Of a stretch of 64,000 nt of DNA, positions 39,943 to 48,271 are shown piece after piece. Positions within the stretch are counted from its first letter, which is position 1; every line of letters starts with the position of its first letter. The stretch lies in NCBI RefSeq assembly GCF_900108475.1, contig NZ_FNWO01000010.1:97695-161694 (forward strand), read 5' to 3'. This DNA comes from Magnetospirillum fulvum (GTDB taxonomy: Bacteria; Pseudomonadota; Alphaproteobacteria; Rhodospirillales; Magnetospirillaceae). The notes under the pieces were generated by a model. That model worked only from the letters and a program-made list of their open reading frames with translations, was not told the origin of the DNA and made no database searches. Both the position numbers and the translations under genes were made by a program.

Positions 39943-40886
39943 TCGAGCTTCTGATCGAGGTCGCGCAGGTCTTCCTGGTGGTGGCGCTTGCCCCGCTGGT
40001 CACCGGCTGGGTCCGGCTGGTCAAGGCGCGGTTGCAGGGCCGGATCGGAGCCTCGCCGATCCAGCCCTACCGCGACCTCTATCGCCTGCTGCAACAAGAA
40101 GCGGTGGTGGCCCATTCGGCCTCGTGGCTGTTCCGCGCCGCGCCCTATGTCACCTTCAGCGCGGTGTGGCTGGCCGCGGTGCTGATCCCGACCTTCACCA
40201 CCGATCTGGTGCTAGCCCCGGCTGCCGATCTGATCGCCCTGGTGGCGCTGTTGGGGGTGGCGCGGTTCTGGACCGCTTTGGCCGGGATGGATGTCGGCAC
40301 CGCCTTCGGCGGGCTGGGGGCATCGCGCGAGATGCTGATCGCCTCGCTGGCCGAACCGGCAATGCTGATGGTGACCTTTTCGCTGTCGCTGGTGTCGGGC
40401 AGCACCGCGCCGTCGCAGATCATCGCCTTCGTGCTGTCGGGCAGCGTCGGCATCGAGGTGTCGATGGGGTTGGCGCTGGCGGCGCTGGTGATGGTGGCGG
40501 TGGCCGAGAACGGGCGGATTCCGATCGACAATCCTTCGACCCATCTGGAACTGACGATGGTGCACGAGGCGATGGTGCTGGAATATTCCGGCCGCCACCT
40601 TGCGCTGATGGAAGCGGCGGGGATGGTGCGGTTGACCCTGTTCCTCGCCCTGATCGGCGCCCTGTTCGCGCCGTGGGGCATTGCCCAGCCCGGGGCGGGC
40701 GCGACGGAGATGGCGCTGGGGCTGGGGGTGTTCCTCGCCAAAAGCTTCGCCCTGGCCTCGGCCCTGGCGGTGTTCGAGACCGGGATCGCCAAGATGCGGG
40801 TGTTCCGCTATGCCGATTTCCTGGGCGGCGCGCTGTTGCTGGGGCTGCTGGCGACGATCTTCCTTTACGTGTCGGAGGCGGTGTGA
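39939..40886 (+). CDS. hyfC: HyfC-like membrane subunit (NuoH family)
   Basis: The NuoH/HyfC membrane anchor links the soluble arm to the ion-pumping arm near the quinone-site region. The 315-aa protein has about eight membrane helices, GRIGASPIQPYRDLYRLLQQE after helix 1, the GLGASREMLIASLAEPA block and AVAENGRIPIDNPSTHLELTM with the conserved acidic loop. The ATG overlaps the hyfB stop by four bases and the stop shares one base with the hyfE start, so the cluster is tightly coupled. Confidence 0.88.
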   Translation: MIELLIEVAQVFLVVALAPLVTGWVRLVKARLQGRIGASPIQPYRDLYRLLQQEAVVAHSASWLFRAAPYVTFSAVWLAAVLIPTFTTDLVLAPAADLIALVALLGVARFWTALAGMDVGTAFGGLGASREMLIASLAEPAMLMVTFSLSLVSGSTAPSQIIAFVLSGSVGIEVSMGLALAALVMVAVAENGRIPIDNPSTHLELTMVHEAMVLEYSGRHLALMEAAGMVRLTLFLALIGALFAPWGIAQPGAGATEMALGLGVFLAKSFALASALAVFETGIAKMRVFRYADFLGGALLLGLLATIFLYVSEAV

Positions 40887-41554
40887 TGGGAGCGGGACAG
40901 ATCTCCTATGACGTCGCCCATCTGATCGGCGCCACCGTGCTGATGGCCGGGCTGCAATTGCTGTATCAGCGCCGCCTGTTCGCGGTGATCAACACCTTTG
41001 CCTTCCAGGCCCTGGCGCTGGCCGCCGCCGCCGGGTGGCAGGCCCATGTCCAGGACGCGCCGCATCTCTATGTCACCGCCGGGATCGCCCTGGTGTTCAA
41101 GGCGATGATCGTTCCCTTTGCCCTGCATTGGCTGATCGAGAAGCTGGGGATTCACCGCAGCGTCGAGACCGCGATGTCGATCGGCTGGACGATGATGGCC
41201 GGAGTGGCGCTGGTGGCGCTGTCGATTTTGCTGGTGCTGCCGGTCACCGCCAACGCGGCGGCGCTGACCCGCGAGAGTCTGGCCCTGGCGATGAGCGTGG
41301 TGCTGATCGGCCTGTTGATGATGATCACGCGGCGCAATGCGGTGACCCAGGTGGTCGGCTTCATGGCGCTGGAGAACGGGCTGATCCTGGCGGCGGTGTC
41401 GGCCAAGGGAATGCCGCTGGTGGTGGAGATTTCGGTGGCGTTCTCGGTTCTGGTGGCGATGACCCTGTTCGGCATCTTCTTCTTTCGCATCCGCGAGCGC
41501 TTCGACACCCTCGACATCAACGACGTCGAAACCTATCGCGGGGACCGGCAATGA
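40886..41554 (+). CDS. hyfE: HyfE-like membrane subunit (NuoK-like)
   Basis: A 222-aa protein with about six to seven membrane helices. It contains LLYQRRLFAVINTFAFQALAL and ITRRNAVTQVVGFMALENGLIL, the latter matching the HyfE/NuoK block with its membrane Glu. It starts at ATG 40886 (TGATG junction with hyfC) and its stop overlaps hyfF by four bases. It probably forms part of the ion-conducting arm. Confidence 0.85.
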   Translation: MGAGQISYDVAHLIGATVLMAGLQLLYQRRLFAVINTFAFQALALAAAAGWQAHVQDAPHLYVTAGIALVFKAMIVPFALHWLIEKLGIHRSVETAMSIGWTMMAGVALVALSILLVLPVTANAAALTRESLALAMSVVLIGLLMMITRRNAVTQVVGFMALENGLILAAVSAKGMPLVVEISVAFSVLVAMTLFGIFFFRIRERFDTLDINDVETYRGDRQ

Positions 41555-43041
41555 TCGACCGCTTGGCCGGCTTGCCCGGACTGGACAACCCGCTATTGTG
41601 GATTCTGGCGCTGCCGCTGGGGGCGGCCGGGTTCCTGGCGGTGATCCGCGACTGGCGGGTGGCGTCATGGGTCAATGTCGCGGCGTCGGCGCTGACCTTC
41701 GCCGCCTCGCTGGTGCTGCTGCGGGTGCGCCCGGTCCCGACCAAGCTGTTTTTCATCGACGATTTCAACGTCTATCTGGTGGTGCTGACCGCCTTTGTCG
41801 GGCTGACCACCGCGGTGTTCTCGGCCGCCTATATCGCCCGCGAGAGCGAGGGCAACCGCCTGTCCGACCTGCATCTGCGTTTTTATCACGCGATGTATCA
41901 GGCCTTTCTGTTCACGATGTTGCTGGCGCTGTCGGCCAACAATACCGGGGTGATGTGGGTCGCGGTCGAGGCGGCGACCCTGACCACGGTGCTGATGGTC
42001 AGCCTGTACCGCACCCGCGAGGCGATCGAGGCGGCGTGGAAGTATTTCATTCTCTGCTCGGTGGGGATCGGGCTGGCGTTGTTCGGGACGATCCTGGTCT
42101 ATCTGGCGGCGCAGCCGGTGATGGGCGACGGGGCGGATTCGATGGCCTGGACCGAGATGATGCGCCGGGCGGCCGAGTTCCAGCCCGATCTGCTGAACCT
42201 CGCCTTCGTCTTCGTGCTGGTCGGCTATGGCACCAAGGTCGGGCTGGCCCCGCTCCATGCCTGGCTGCCCGATGCCCATGCCGAGGGGCCGACGCCGATT
42301 TCGGCGGTGCTGTCGGGGCTGTTGCTGAACGTCGCGCTGTACGCCTTGCTGCGCTTTAAAATGCTGCTGTCGGCCAACGGTCACACCCTGTCGCCCGGCC
42401 CGCTGCTGGTGGTGATGGGGCTGTCGTCGCTGTTCCTGTCGGCCTTCATGCTGTACCGGCGTGGCGACATCAAGCGGTTGTTCGCCTATTCCTCGATCGA
42501 GCATATGGGGCTGATCACCTTCGCCTTTGGGATGGGCGGGCCGCTGGCCAATTTCGCCGGGCTGCTGCATATGACGATGCATTCGCTGACCAAGTCGGCG
42601 ATCTTTTTCGCGGTCGGCATCATCGCCCAGAACGAGGGGACCAAGCGGATCGCCGACATCCGGGGCCTGACCGTGTCCCATCCGCTGTTGGGCTGGGGCT
42701 TTGTCCTGGCGGTGCTGGCGATTGCCGGTCTGCCGCCGATGGGCGTGTTCATGAGCGAGTTCCTGGTGCTGGGCTCGACCTTTGCCCGCGAGCCGTTGCT
42801 GGCGCTGCCGCTGGCGATCGCGCTGCTGCTGGCGTTCGCGGCGCTGATCAGCCGGTTGCAGATGATGGCGTTCGGCGAGCCGCCGCCGCGTTCGGCGGCT
42901 CAGAGCAGCGCCGGGCGGGTGTCGGGCATCCTGGCGCTGACGCCGTTGTGGCTGCATATGGCGCTGGTGCTGGTGGCTGGGCTGTATTTGCCCGCGCCGC
43001 TGGTGGCGTGGTTCCACACCGTGGCGAGGATGCTGGGATGA
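41551..43041 (+). CDS. hyfF: HyfF-like proton-translocating membrane subunit (NuoN/NuoM-like)
   Basis: The second antiporter-like subunit of the complex; 496 aa with about 14 helices. Family residues are present: Glu in WVAVEAATLTTVLMV, Lys in GYGTKVGLAPLHAWLPDAHAEGP, Lys in RGDIKRLFAYSSIEHMGL and H-S-L-T-K-S. Intact channel residues in both HyfB and HyfF suggest the complex still moves ions. It overlaps hyfE and hyfG by four bases each. Confidence 0.87.
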   Translation: MIDRLAGLPGLDNPLLWILALPLGAAGFLAVIRDWRVASWVNVAASALTFAASLVLLRVRPVPTKLFFIDDFNVYLVVLTAFVGLTTAVFSAAYIARESEGNRLSDLHLRFYHAMYQAFLFTMLLALSANNTGVMWVAVEAATLTTVLMVSLYRTREAIEAAWKYFILCSVGIGLALFGTILVYLAAQPVMGDGADSMAWTEMMRRAAEFQPDLLNLAFVFVLVGYGTKVGLAPLHAWLPDAHAEGPTPISAVLSGLLLNVALYALLRFKMLLSANGHTLSPGPLLVVMGLSSLFLSAFMLYRRGDIKRLFAYSSIEHMGLITFAFGMGGPLANFAGLLHMTMHSLTKSAIFFAVGIIAQNEGTKRIADIRGLTVSHPLLGWGFVLAVLAIAGLPPMGVFMSEFLVLGSTFAREPLLALPLAIALLLAFAALISRLQMMAFGEPPPRSAAQSSAGRVSGILALTPLWLHMALVLVAGLYLPAPLVAWFHTVARMLG

Positions 43042-44558
43042 TCGGGCAGGAAACGCTGGCGGAGTTCCTGGCCGGACTCGAGGCGGTGGCGGACTGCGCC
43101 CCTTATCCGCGGGTGCGGCTGGACCGGGGCGGCTGGCAGTCGCTGGTGGCGCGGCTGGCCGGGTCGGACTGGGGCCTGATGGCCGAATGGGGCGAGCCGG
43201 ACGAAATCCACGTTGCCCTGCGCGACGAAAGCGATGGCGAGATTCGCATCGTCTCGCACCGTTGCGTCGATCGTCGTTTTGCCGCGATCGGCACGGTCCG
43301 CCCGGCGGCGATCCGGCTGGAGCGGGCGATTCGCGATCTGTGGGGGTTGGAGCCCGAGGGACTGGACGACCGCCGTCCCTGGCTCGATCATGGCCGCTGG
43401 CCGGTGCGTCAGCCGCTGGCGCTACGGCCGCGCGATCCCTCGCCGTCGTCGTTCGCCTATCCGTTTCTGACCGCCGAAGGCGAGGGGCTGCACCAGATTC
43501 CGGTCGGGCCGGTCCATGCCGGGGTGATCGAGCCGGGCCATTTCCGCTTTCACGCCCAGGGCGAGACGGTGGTGCGGCTGGAAGCGCGGCTGGGCTATAC
43601 CCATAAGGGGATTGCCGGGCTGGCGACGGGCCGGACAATTGGAGAGGTGGCGCGGCTGGCCGGGCGGATTTCGGGGGATTCCACCGTCGCCTATGCCCTG
43701 GCCTTCGCCCGCGCCGTCGAGGCCGCGACCGGAGCCGACGTGCCGCGCCGGGCCGACTGGCTGCGCGCCCTGATGGCCGAGTTGGAGCGTCTGGCCAACC
43801 ATCTCGCCGATATCGGCGGAATCTGCAACGACGCCGCCTTCGCGGTGATGCTGGCTCAGATGCAGGTGCTGCGCGAGCGCATCTTAGGGGTCAACCGGGC
43901 GCTGTTTGGCCATCGTCTGCTGATGGATCAGGTGGTGCCGGGCGGACTGGTCGCCGATCTGCCGCCCGAGGGGCCTGAGACGATCAAGCACTTGCTCTAC
44001 GGGCTGCACAAGGACGTCGAGCGCGCCCGCCATCTGTACGAAAACACCCCGTCGCTGTCGGACCGCACCCAGGGCACCGGCATCCTGCCTTCGGCTCTGG
44101 CCAATCGGTTCGGCGCGGGCGGGTATGTCGGCCGCGCCTCGGGGCGGGGACACGATGCTCGCCGTGTGCCGGGCTATCCGCCATACGAGATGCTCGACCT
44201 CACCGTGCCGATGCTGCTGGAAGGCGACGTCAACGCCCGGGTGATGGTCCGCTTTGCCGAGGCGGCGGAAAGCCTGCGCCTGATCAACCGCATCCTGCTC
44301 GAACTGCCCGACGGGCCGGTGCGGGCCGACCTGCCGCTCCGGGCGGGCGAGGGAATGGCGGTGATCGAAAGCTTTCGCGGCGAGGTGCTGGTGTGGGTTC
44401 GGGTCGACGAGGCCGGCCGGGTGGTCCGCTTCCACGCCCACGACCCATCCTGGTTCCAGTGGCCGTTGCTGGAAGCCGCGATCAAGGGCAACATCGTCGC
44501 CGATTTCCCGCTGTGCAACAAATCGTTCAATTGTTCCTATTCGGGGCATGACCAATGA
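43038..44558 (+). CDS. hyfG: HyfG-like large subunit lacking an intact [NiFe] site
   Basis: The homolog of group 4 [NiFe]-hydrogenase large subunits, with an N-terminal NuoC-like domain fused to a NuoD-like domain; 506 aa. The fold is kept (GHFRFHAQGETVVRLEARLG, YTHKGIAGLATG, ELERLANHLADIGGICND). The metal site is not. The RxCGxC motif reads RISGDS (210-215). The C-terminal DPCxxC region reads NCSYSGHD (498-505), leaving at most one of the four Ni ligands. This pattern fits Ehr-type (energy-converting hydrogenase-related) complexes, not an H2-producing enzyme. It overlaps both neighbours by four bases. Confidence 0.85.
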   Translation: MIGQETLAEFLAGLEAVADCAPYPRVRLDRGGWQSLVARLAGSDWGLMAEWGEPDEIHVALRDESDGEIRIVSHRCVDRRFAAIGTVRPAAIRLERAIRDLWGLEPEGLDDRRPWLDHGRWPVRQPLALRPRDPSPSSFAYPFLTAEGEGLHQIPVGPVHAGVIEPGHFRFHAQGETVVRLEARLGYTHKGIAGLATGRTIGEVARLAGRISGDSTVAYALAFARAVEAATGADVPRRADWLRALMAELERLANHLADIGGICNDAAFAVMLAQMQVLRERILGVNRALFGHRLLMDQVVPGGLVADLPPEGPETIKHLLYGLHKDVERARHLYENTPSLSDRTQGTGILPSALANRFGAGGYVGRASGRGHDARRVPGYPPYEMLDLTVPMLLEGDVNARVMVRFAEAAESLRLINRILLELPDGPVRADLPLRAGEGMAVIESFRGEVLVWVRVDEAGRVVRFHAHDPSWFQWPLLEAAIKGNIVADFPLCNKSFNCSYSGHDQ

Positions 44559-45091
44559 TACCCCCGATCTCGAAGCTGCTGTTCCGCGCCCTGACCCGGG
44601 GACCGTACACCAGGCGCGGTCCGGTCGCGCCCGATCCCGACGGCGCGCTTGAACTGGCGGCGGCGCTGGGCGAGCGGGCGCGGGCCAAGCTGGGCCGCTC
44701 GCTGGCGATCCGCGAGGTCGATGCCGGGTCGTGCAATGGCTGTGAATTGGAGATTCACGCCGTCAACGGCCCTGTCTACGATCTGGAGCGGTTCGGTATC
44801 CGCTTTGTCGCCAGCCCGCGCCATGCCGACCTGCTGCTGGTGACCGGACCGGTTACCAGCAATATGGCCGAGGCGCTGCGGCGGACCTTCGAGGCGGTGC
44901 CGTCGCCGAAATGGGTGGTGGCGCTGGGCGATTGTGCCCGTGACGGCGGCTGCTTCGCCGGGTCTTATGCCGTGCTGGGCGGAGCCGACTCGGTGGTGCC
45001 GGTCGATCTGCACATTCCCGGCTGCCCGCCCGAGCCTGCGCGGATTCTGTCCGGCCTGCTTGAAGTGCTGGAACGGGCGGCCAAAGGATGA
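44555..45091 (+). CDS. hyfI: HyfI-like small subunit (NuoB-like, [4Fe-4S])
   Basis: The electron-transfer small subunit of the Hyf/Ehr-like complex; 178 aa. It keeps the four Cys that hold the proximal/N2-type [4Fe-4S] cluster: Cys60 and Cys63 in AGSCNGCELEI, Cys127 in ALGDCARDGGC and Cys157 in IPGCPPEP. Electron transfer therefore remains possible although the large subunit has lost its Ni site. It closes the cluster. No ferredoxin-type subunit (HyfA/HyfH), formate dehydrogenase or hydrogenase maturation gene follows. Confidence 0.88.
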   Translation: MIPPISKLLFRALTRGPYTRRGPVAPDPDGALELAAALGERARAKLGRSLAIREVDAGSCNGCELEIHAVNGPVYDLERFGIRFVASPRHADLLLVTGPVTSNMAEALRRTFEAVPSPKWVVALGDCARDGGCFAGSYAVLGGADSVVPVDLHIPGCPPEPARILSGLLEVLERAAKG

Positions 45092-45214
45092 TCTTTTCGC
45101 GTCCGCGTTAAGAAGACCCGTGCACCCGCGATCACCCTCGGCTAAGACAGTACCGGATAGACTGAATGGGGTTTGCCTCCGTCCCGGCGGCGGGCGGCCC
45201 CGGTCAAGGAAGGT

Positions 45215-45694
45215 ATGACGATGACACAGCGGATGAAGTCTCTGGTTCCGGCGGTGCTTCTGGCGGCAGCGATGGCGGCCCCGGCGGCGGCCGATGAAAT
45301 CGGCAGCGTCTCGACGGTGTTCAAGGCGCTTGGCCCCAACGACAAGATCGTGATCGAGGCGTTCGACGATCCCCAGGTTGTCGGCGTCACCTGCTATCTG
45401 TCGCGGGCCAAGACCGGCGGGATCAAGGGTGGGATCGGCATCGCCGAGGACACCGCCGACGCCGCGATCGCCTGCCGTCAGGTCGGCCCGATTCAGTTCC
45501 TCGAGCAGATCAAGGACGGCGATACCGTGTTCAAGAAGGACACCTCGCTGCTGTTCAAGACGATGCAGGTGGTCCGGTTCCTCGACCGCAAGCGCAACGT
45601 GCTGGTCTATCTGGTCTATAGCGACCGGATCATCGAGGGATCGCCGAAGAATTCGGTCTCGGCAGTGCCGATTCAGAAGAACTGGATCCCGTAA
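45215..45694 (+). CDS. creA: CreA family periplasmic protein
   Basis: The 159-aa precursor has a signal peptide ([19 protein letters not shown], cleavage before DEIGS). The mature CreA domain follows: [57 protein letters not shown] and a [22 protein letters not shown] end. The function of CreA is unknown even in E. coli. AAGGAAGG precedes ATG 45215. Only one base separates its stop from the next gene. Confidence 0.92.
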   Translation: MTMTQRMKSLVPAVLLAAAMAAPAAADEIGSVSTVFKALGPNDKIVIEAFDDPQVVGVTCYLSRAKTGGIKGGIGIAEDTADAAIACRQVGPIQFLEQIKDGDTVFKKDTSLLFKTMQVVRFLDRKRNVLVYLVYSDRIIEGSPKNSVSAVPIQKNWIP

Positions 45695-45695
45695 G

Positions 45696-47321
45696 ATGAC
45701 GGTGGACCTGCCGGACGACCAGCGCCTGTTGCTGGACGGGCTGCTCGTCCGGCTTGAATCCATCCGCGATTCGACGGCGCTGGCCCGCTTCATGGCCGAA
45801 GTGCTGAATAGCCTGCTGCGTCGCCGGGGCGATGCCGAGTTCCGCGAGACGATCCAGGCCGCCTTCGCCGACGGTCTGATCGCCCATACCCTGGACGAGC
45901 AGAAGGCGTTGGCCGCCGAGGTGATCCGGGTCGTGATCGTCAAGCGGCCCGAGATCGCGCTGGCCTGGCAAATGGCCAATGCCGCGTCGCCTCCGGCCGT
46001 TGGGGCGCGCCGGGCCGCTGATGCGCCGACGGCGGCTTCGCCTGAAGCACCCGTTGCCCCGCCTGCTGCGGCCCCGTCGGACGATTACCTCTATGCCGAG
46101 GCCGAGGCGGGACTGGGCCGCTATGTCGCCGACATCGTGACGCGGCGGCTGGCCCAGCTTCAGGTGCCGCCGGCGGCGTTGCCCTCGGCCGCCTATCATT
46201 CCGGCCGACCGTTCTTTTTGTTCGATCCCGCCCTGGCCCAGGTGCTGGGCGATTTCGTCGCCGGGCCGTTTCTGCGCTATTGCCGCGATGGGATGGAACG
46301 GCGGGTCTATCGCCCGTGCGAGGGAGGCGTGCCGGTCGGCGACGAGGCTTGGGCCGCCTATATGGCCGACAAGCGCGACCCGGTGTGGGCGATCCTGCTC
46401 GACCGGCTGGCCCGGCTGTCGGCCGCCTACAAAGCCGCCGAGGCCAAGCAGAGCGCGGGCGAAGGGGGCGATCCCGGCTATCGTCTCGTCGAGGTGCCGG
46501 TCACGAGGCCCCGCCATTACGCGATCCTGGGGGTCGAGTTCGCGCTGGGCCACGTCACCACCACCCGCAAGATCAAGGTCAAGACCCCGCCCGCCAACGC
46601 GTTGGAGCCCAGCGAGCGCGAGGCGCTCGACCTGCTGGCCGAACTGCGTCATCTGGCCGAGCGGGCGCGGATCGACCTGCCCGACAGCGTCGATTACCAA
46701 TTCCTGCGGACGCTGTTCGATTTCAACGTCCGCCAATTCGTCGCCATCCGCGATGAATTGATGGGACTGATCGCCAATGCCGGGACCAGCGGGCCGTTTC
46801 TGCTCGAACGCCTGCATGCGATCGACGATGTTCTCAGCAACATCCTGGCCGACATCCTGGGCCTGATGCTGTTCACCCGTCATGGCGACGGCCGGTTCGG
46901 CCTGTCCGATTTCTATTATTTCTGCCAGGGAGCCGCGCGCGATTTCAGCGCGGTCAGCGAGACCCGACCGTTCAGCGTGATCGAGATCGCCTCGCGCCCG
47001 CGCGAATTGGTGCTGCAAGTGCGCGAGGGGCTCCGGCGGCGGGTCCATCCCGACAAGCTGCTGTCGGCGGTCGAGAAACTGCTCGAATGCTGGACCGTGA
47101 TCGGCCGTACTCGCTTTGGCGACGAACTCGACCACGGGCTGGCAATGTTCGACTCGTTTGCTCCACTGTTTGCCGACGATCCCGACCGCGAGGTGATCGC
47201 CGAGATCACCCGGATGGTTCGCGGGCAATTGATGACCGGGGGCGCCAGCCGCGAGTCGCTGATGCTGGCGGTCGGACGGGCCTATGAACCGATTGGACGG
47301 CGGACGGCGGGACGATATTGA
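45696..47321 (+). CDS. Large protein of unknown function
   Basis: The 541-aa product shows no family that I recognise. It has no signal peptide or membrane helix. An N-terminal helical region is followed by an Ala/Pro-rich linker (about 90-125). A long, mostly helical body carries YLYAEAEAGLGRYVADIVTRRL, RPFFLFDPALAQVLGDFVAGP, DKRDPVWAILLDRL and FNVRQFVAIRDELMGLI. It starts one base after creA and its stop overlaps the GT9 ATG (TTGATG), so it is coupled to surface-glycan and envelope genes; an envelope-related role is only inferred. Confidence 0.65.
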   Translation: MTVDLPDDQRLLLDGLLVRLESIRDSTALARFMAEVLNSLLRRRGDAEFRETIQAAFADGLIAHTLDEQKALAAEVIRVVIVKRPEIALAWQMANAASPPAVGARRAADAPTAASPEAPVAPPAAAPSDDYLYAEAEAGLGRYVADIVTRRLAQLQVPPAALPSAAYHSGRPFFLFDPALAQVLGDFVAGPFLRYCRDGMERRVYRPCEGGVPVGDEAWAAYMADKRDPVWAILLDRLARLSAAYKAAEAKQSAGEGGDPGYRLVEVPVTRPRHYAILGVEFALGHVTTTRKIKVKTPPANALEPSEREALDLLAELRHLAERARIDLPDSVDYQFLRTLFDFNVRQFVAIRDELMGLIANAGTSGPFLLERLHAIDDVLSNILADILGLMLFTRHGDGRFGLSDFYYFCQGAARDFSAVSETRPFSVIEIASRPRELVLQVREGLRRRVHPDKLLSAVEKLLECWTVIGRTRFGDELDHGLAMFDSFAPLFADDPDREVIAEITRMVRGQLMTGGASRESLMLAVGRAYEPIGRRTAGRY

Positions 47322-48271
47322 TGCGGATTCTGTTTATCACCGCCAGCCGGATCGGCGATGCCGTGCTATCGACCGGCTTGCTGAACCATCTGGCCGAACG
47401 CTATCCCGAGGCTCGGTTCACTGTCGCCTGCGGGGCACCGGCGGCCCCGTTGTTCGCCGCCGCCCCGTTCGTTGACGAGGTGATCCCGATGGTCAAGCGC
47501 CGCCGCGCCGGTCATTGGATTGATCTGTGGCGGCGCACCGTCACACGGCGGTGGAGCCTGGTGGTCGATCTGCGCGGTTCGGCGATCGGCTGGCTGCTGC
47601 CCGCGTGGCGGCGGCGGGTGCTGAAATCCTCGTGGGAGCCGCGTCACCGGCTGGCCCATCTCGCCACCGTGCTGCGGCTCGATCACGTTCCGCTGCCCCG
47701 CCTGTGGGCCGGGGCGGCCGAGCGGGCGGTGGCCGAACGGCTGATCCCGTCCGGTGGGCCGGTTCTGGCGGTCGGTCCCACCGCCAATTGGGGGGGCAAG
47801 CAATGGCCCGCCGACCGCTTCGTCGCGGTGATCGCGCGCCTGACCGCGCCGGGAGGGGTTCTGGCCGATGCCCGGGTCGCGGTGATCTGTTCGCCTGCCG
47901 AGCGGAATGCCGCCGCCTTGGTGCTGGACGCGGTGCCGCCCGAGCGGCGGATTGATCTGACCGACGGCGCGCACGATCTGGCCACGGTCTATGCCTGTCT
48001 GGAACGCTGCGCTTTTTACCTGGGCAACGATTCCGGGCTGATGCATATGGCGGCGGCGGCCGGGGTGCCGACGCTGGGGCTGTTCGGACCGTCGTCCGAG
48101 ATCTTCTATGGCCCGGCGGGGGCGCGGACGGCCAGCGTGCGCGGACCGCGCTCGTTCGAGGATATCTGCCACGCGCCTGAGTTCGATCACCGCCGTCAGG
48201 ACAGCCTGATGCTCGACCTTGATCCCGAGACGGTGGTCGCGGCGGCTGAACGGCTGTGGGCCAGCCGGTAA
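47321..48271 (+). CDS. Glycosyltransferase family 9 (heptosyltransferase-like)
   Basis: The 316-aa GT-B protein starts MRILFITASRIGDAVLSTGL, the GT9 N-terminal glycine/Asp block. It has VGPTANWGGKQWPADRF and the donor-binding block YLGNDSGLMHMAAAAGVPTLGLFGP near the C-terminus. GT9 enzymes add heptose or related sugars to the LPS inner core. ATG 47321 is chosen over an in-frame TTG three bases upstream. Its last 16 bases overlap the next gene. Which sugar it transfers cannot be determined here. Confidence 0.9.
   Translation: MRILFITASRIGDAVLSTGLLNHLAERYPEARFTVACGAPAAPLFAAAPFVDEVIPMVKRRRAGHWIDLWRRTVTRRWSLVVDLRGSAIGWLLPAWRRRVLKSSWEPRHRLAHLATVLRLDHVPLPRLWAGAAERAVAERLIPSGGPVLAVGPTANWGGKQWPADRFVAVIARLTAPGGVLADARVAVICSPAERNAAALVLDAVPPERRIDLTDGAHDLATVYACLERCAFYLGNDSGLMHMAAAAGVPTLGLFGPSSEIFYGPAGARTASVRGPRSFEDICHAPEFDHRRQDSLMLDLDPETVVAAAERLWASR

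Noticed and set aside
41665..43638. 657-codon minus-strand frame over hyfF/hyfG
   Set aside because: His/Gln/Arg-rich shadow of membrane-protein genes; no Shine-Dalgarno or domain.
37927..45091. Hydrogenase-4 or formate hydrogenlyase
   Set aside because: The large subunit lacks most Ni-binding Cys, and no formate dehydrogenase, ferredoxin subunit or maturation genes are present in the window.
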